Source: Tannerella sp.
GTDB taxonomy: Bacteria; Bacteroidota; Bacteroidia; Bacteroidales; Tannerellaceae
Assembly (NCBI GenBank): GCA_031283785.1
Contig: JAITBC010000262.1
Span: 1 to 6,263, forward strand
Direction of reading: 5' to 3'
Length of the DNA stretch: 6,263 nt
Position numbers and translations under genes: made by a program. Shown piece after piece: positions 5,681 to 6,263 of the stretch; the first letter of the stretch is position 1; each line of letters begins with the position of its first letter. Below the pieces are notes generated by a model. It did no database searches. It saw only the letters and a program-made list of their open reading frames with translations, and was not told the DNA's origin.

Positions 5681-6263
5681 TTGGAGAAGAAGGAAGACAT
5701 CATTATCCCTTTGGACATCAGTTCGGCGCAGGACTTCAGTTCATTTTATAACGCTTATTATAAGCGCTTCTACCGTTATGCCTATTATTATGTCAACCAT
5801 GTGCAGACGGCGGAGGATATTACGCACGACGCGATTTTGTATTATTGGGAAAATAAGGCGAAAGTCGCTCCGGAAACGGACGTGCTGGGATACCTGTTTT
5901 TGACGATAAAGAACAAATGCCTGAATTATCTCAAACATTTACAGGTGGAATCCGAATATAACAGGAAATACATGGAGTTGTACGAATGGGAGATAAAAGC
6001 CCGTATCATGGCGCTGGAGGACGAAAATTATTCCGATATTTTCACGGATGATATTATGAAAATCATCAAAAAATCGTTGACCGCATTGCCGAAGCAGACG
6101 CGGGATATTTTTATAAAAAACCGTTTCAAATATAAATCAAGAAAAGAAATTGCCGCCGAAATGAACGTCTCCCAGCAGAAAATCGACTATCATATAAATA
6201 AAGCGAACAGCCATTTATATAAATATTTGAAAGACTATTTACCGTTGGTTATAATGTTCCTTT
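5681..6263 (+). CDS. ECF-type RNA polymerase sigma-70 factor (3' end at window edge)
   Basis: The frame is open from TTG at 5681, just after an in-frame TAA (5678-5680), to the window end: 194 codons with no stop. A region-2 domain spans residues about 18-88 (FSSFYNAYYKRFYRYAYYYV with the AEDI motif at 44-47, then YYWENK, GYLFLTIKNKCLNYLK). A region-4 domain spans about 125-185 (LTALPKQTRDIF, then the helix-turn-helix KSRKEIAAEMNVSQQKIDYH). The end (LKDYLPLVIMFL) resembles the usual C-terminus of Bacteroidota ECF factors, so only a few residues are probably missing. It recruits RNA polymerase to alternative promoters; relatives are commonly held by a FecR-type anti-sigma factor and drive SusC/SusD genes next door, which would lie to the right. 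TTG is the only start codon in the frame before region 2 and sits well relative to the -7 box. The ATG at 5662 is in another frame, so a start-region frameshift is the alternative. Confidence 0.85.
   Translation, partial: MEKKEDIIIPLDISSAQDFSSFYNAYYKRFYRYAYYYVNHVQTAEDITHDAILYYWENKAKVAPETDVLGYLFLTIKNKCLNYLKHLQVESEYNRKYMELYEWEIKARIMALEDENYSDIFTDDIMKIIKKSLTALPKQTRDIFIKNRFKYKSRKEIAAEMNVSQQKIDYHINKANSHLYKYLKDYLPLVIMFL

Noticed and set aside
5616..5903. 95-codon + strand ORF
   Set aside because: It overlaps the sigma factor in another frame, with arginine- and serine-rich nonsense in place of the region-2 motifs.

Overview
The window looks like accessory chromosome from a member of the Bacteroidota, most likely the order Bacteroidales. 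The grounds are a DUF6067-type glycoside hydrolase C-terminus, a remnant of the IS1380-family transposase common in Bacteroides and its relatives, a short ECF sigma factor of the type that usually precedes SusC/SusD loci, A/T-rich sequence before start codons instead of Shine-Dalgarno motifs, and a perfect Bacteroidota -7 promoter element (TAnnTTTG) in front of the sigma factor. Family assignments come from recognising residue patterns; no database search was run.

Layout. (1) 1-698, + strand: the last ~230 residues of a glycoside-hydrolase-like protein, intact up to its stop. (2) 731-2408, + strand, 32 bases downstream: a decayed gene for a large lipoprotein of a Bacteroidota glycosidase-like family. 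It is split over three reading-frame changes, two of which appear to coincide with internal deletions. (3) 2409-3124: no genes, but dense in repeats: a long imperfect inverted repeat starting on the stop codon of the pseudogene, a ~134-bp MITE-like element with terminal inverted repeats and two internal hairpins, and a four-copy 21-bp degenerate tandem repeat between a C11 tract and a T9G9 tract. (4) 3125-3687, - strand: a truncated, frameshifted IS1380 transposase remnant with a hairpin just before its start. (5) 3727-4078: non-coding apart from a doubtful 26-codon ORF, with a probable bidirectional terminator. (6) 4079-5347, - strand: an intact lactate-racemase-like (LarA/DUF2088) gene retaining the nickel-pincer active-site residues with the spacing of the Lactobacillus enzyme. 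(7) 5348-5680: divergent intergenic region with a promoter. (8) 5681-6263, + strand: an ECF sigma factor that runs off the right edge, most plausibly started at TTG.

How they work together. The two left-hand genes look like the end of a polysaccharide-utilisation or glycan-hydrolase operon whose last gene has been lost. The LarA homologue is a stand-alone hydroxy-acid racemase/epimerase that would need a nickel-pincer cofactor made by LarB, LarC and LarE encoded elsewhere. The sigma factor probably starts a separate regulatory locus to the right. The middle (2.4-3.8 kb) is a graveyard of small repeats and a dead insertion sequence, consistent with recombination and gene decay. I see no clear new multi-gene system. 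The most worthwhile leads are the MITE-like element, the heptad-encoding tandem repeat and the uncharacterised LarA homologue.
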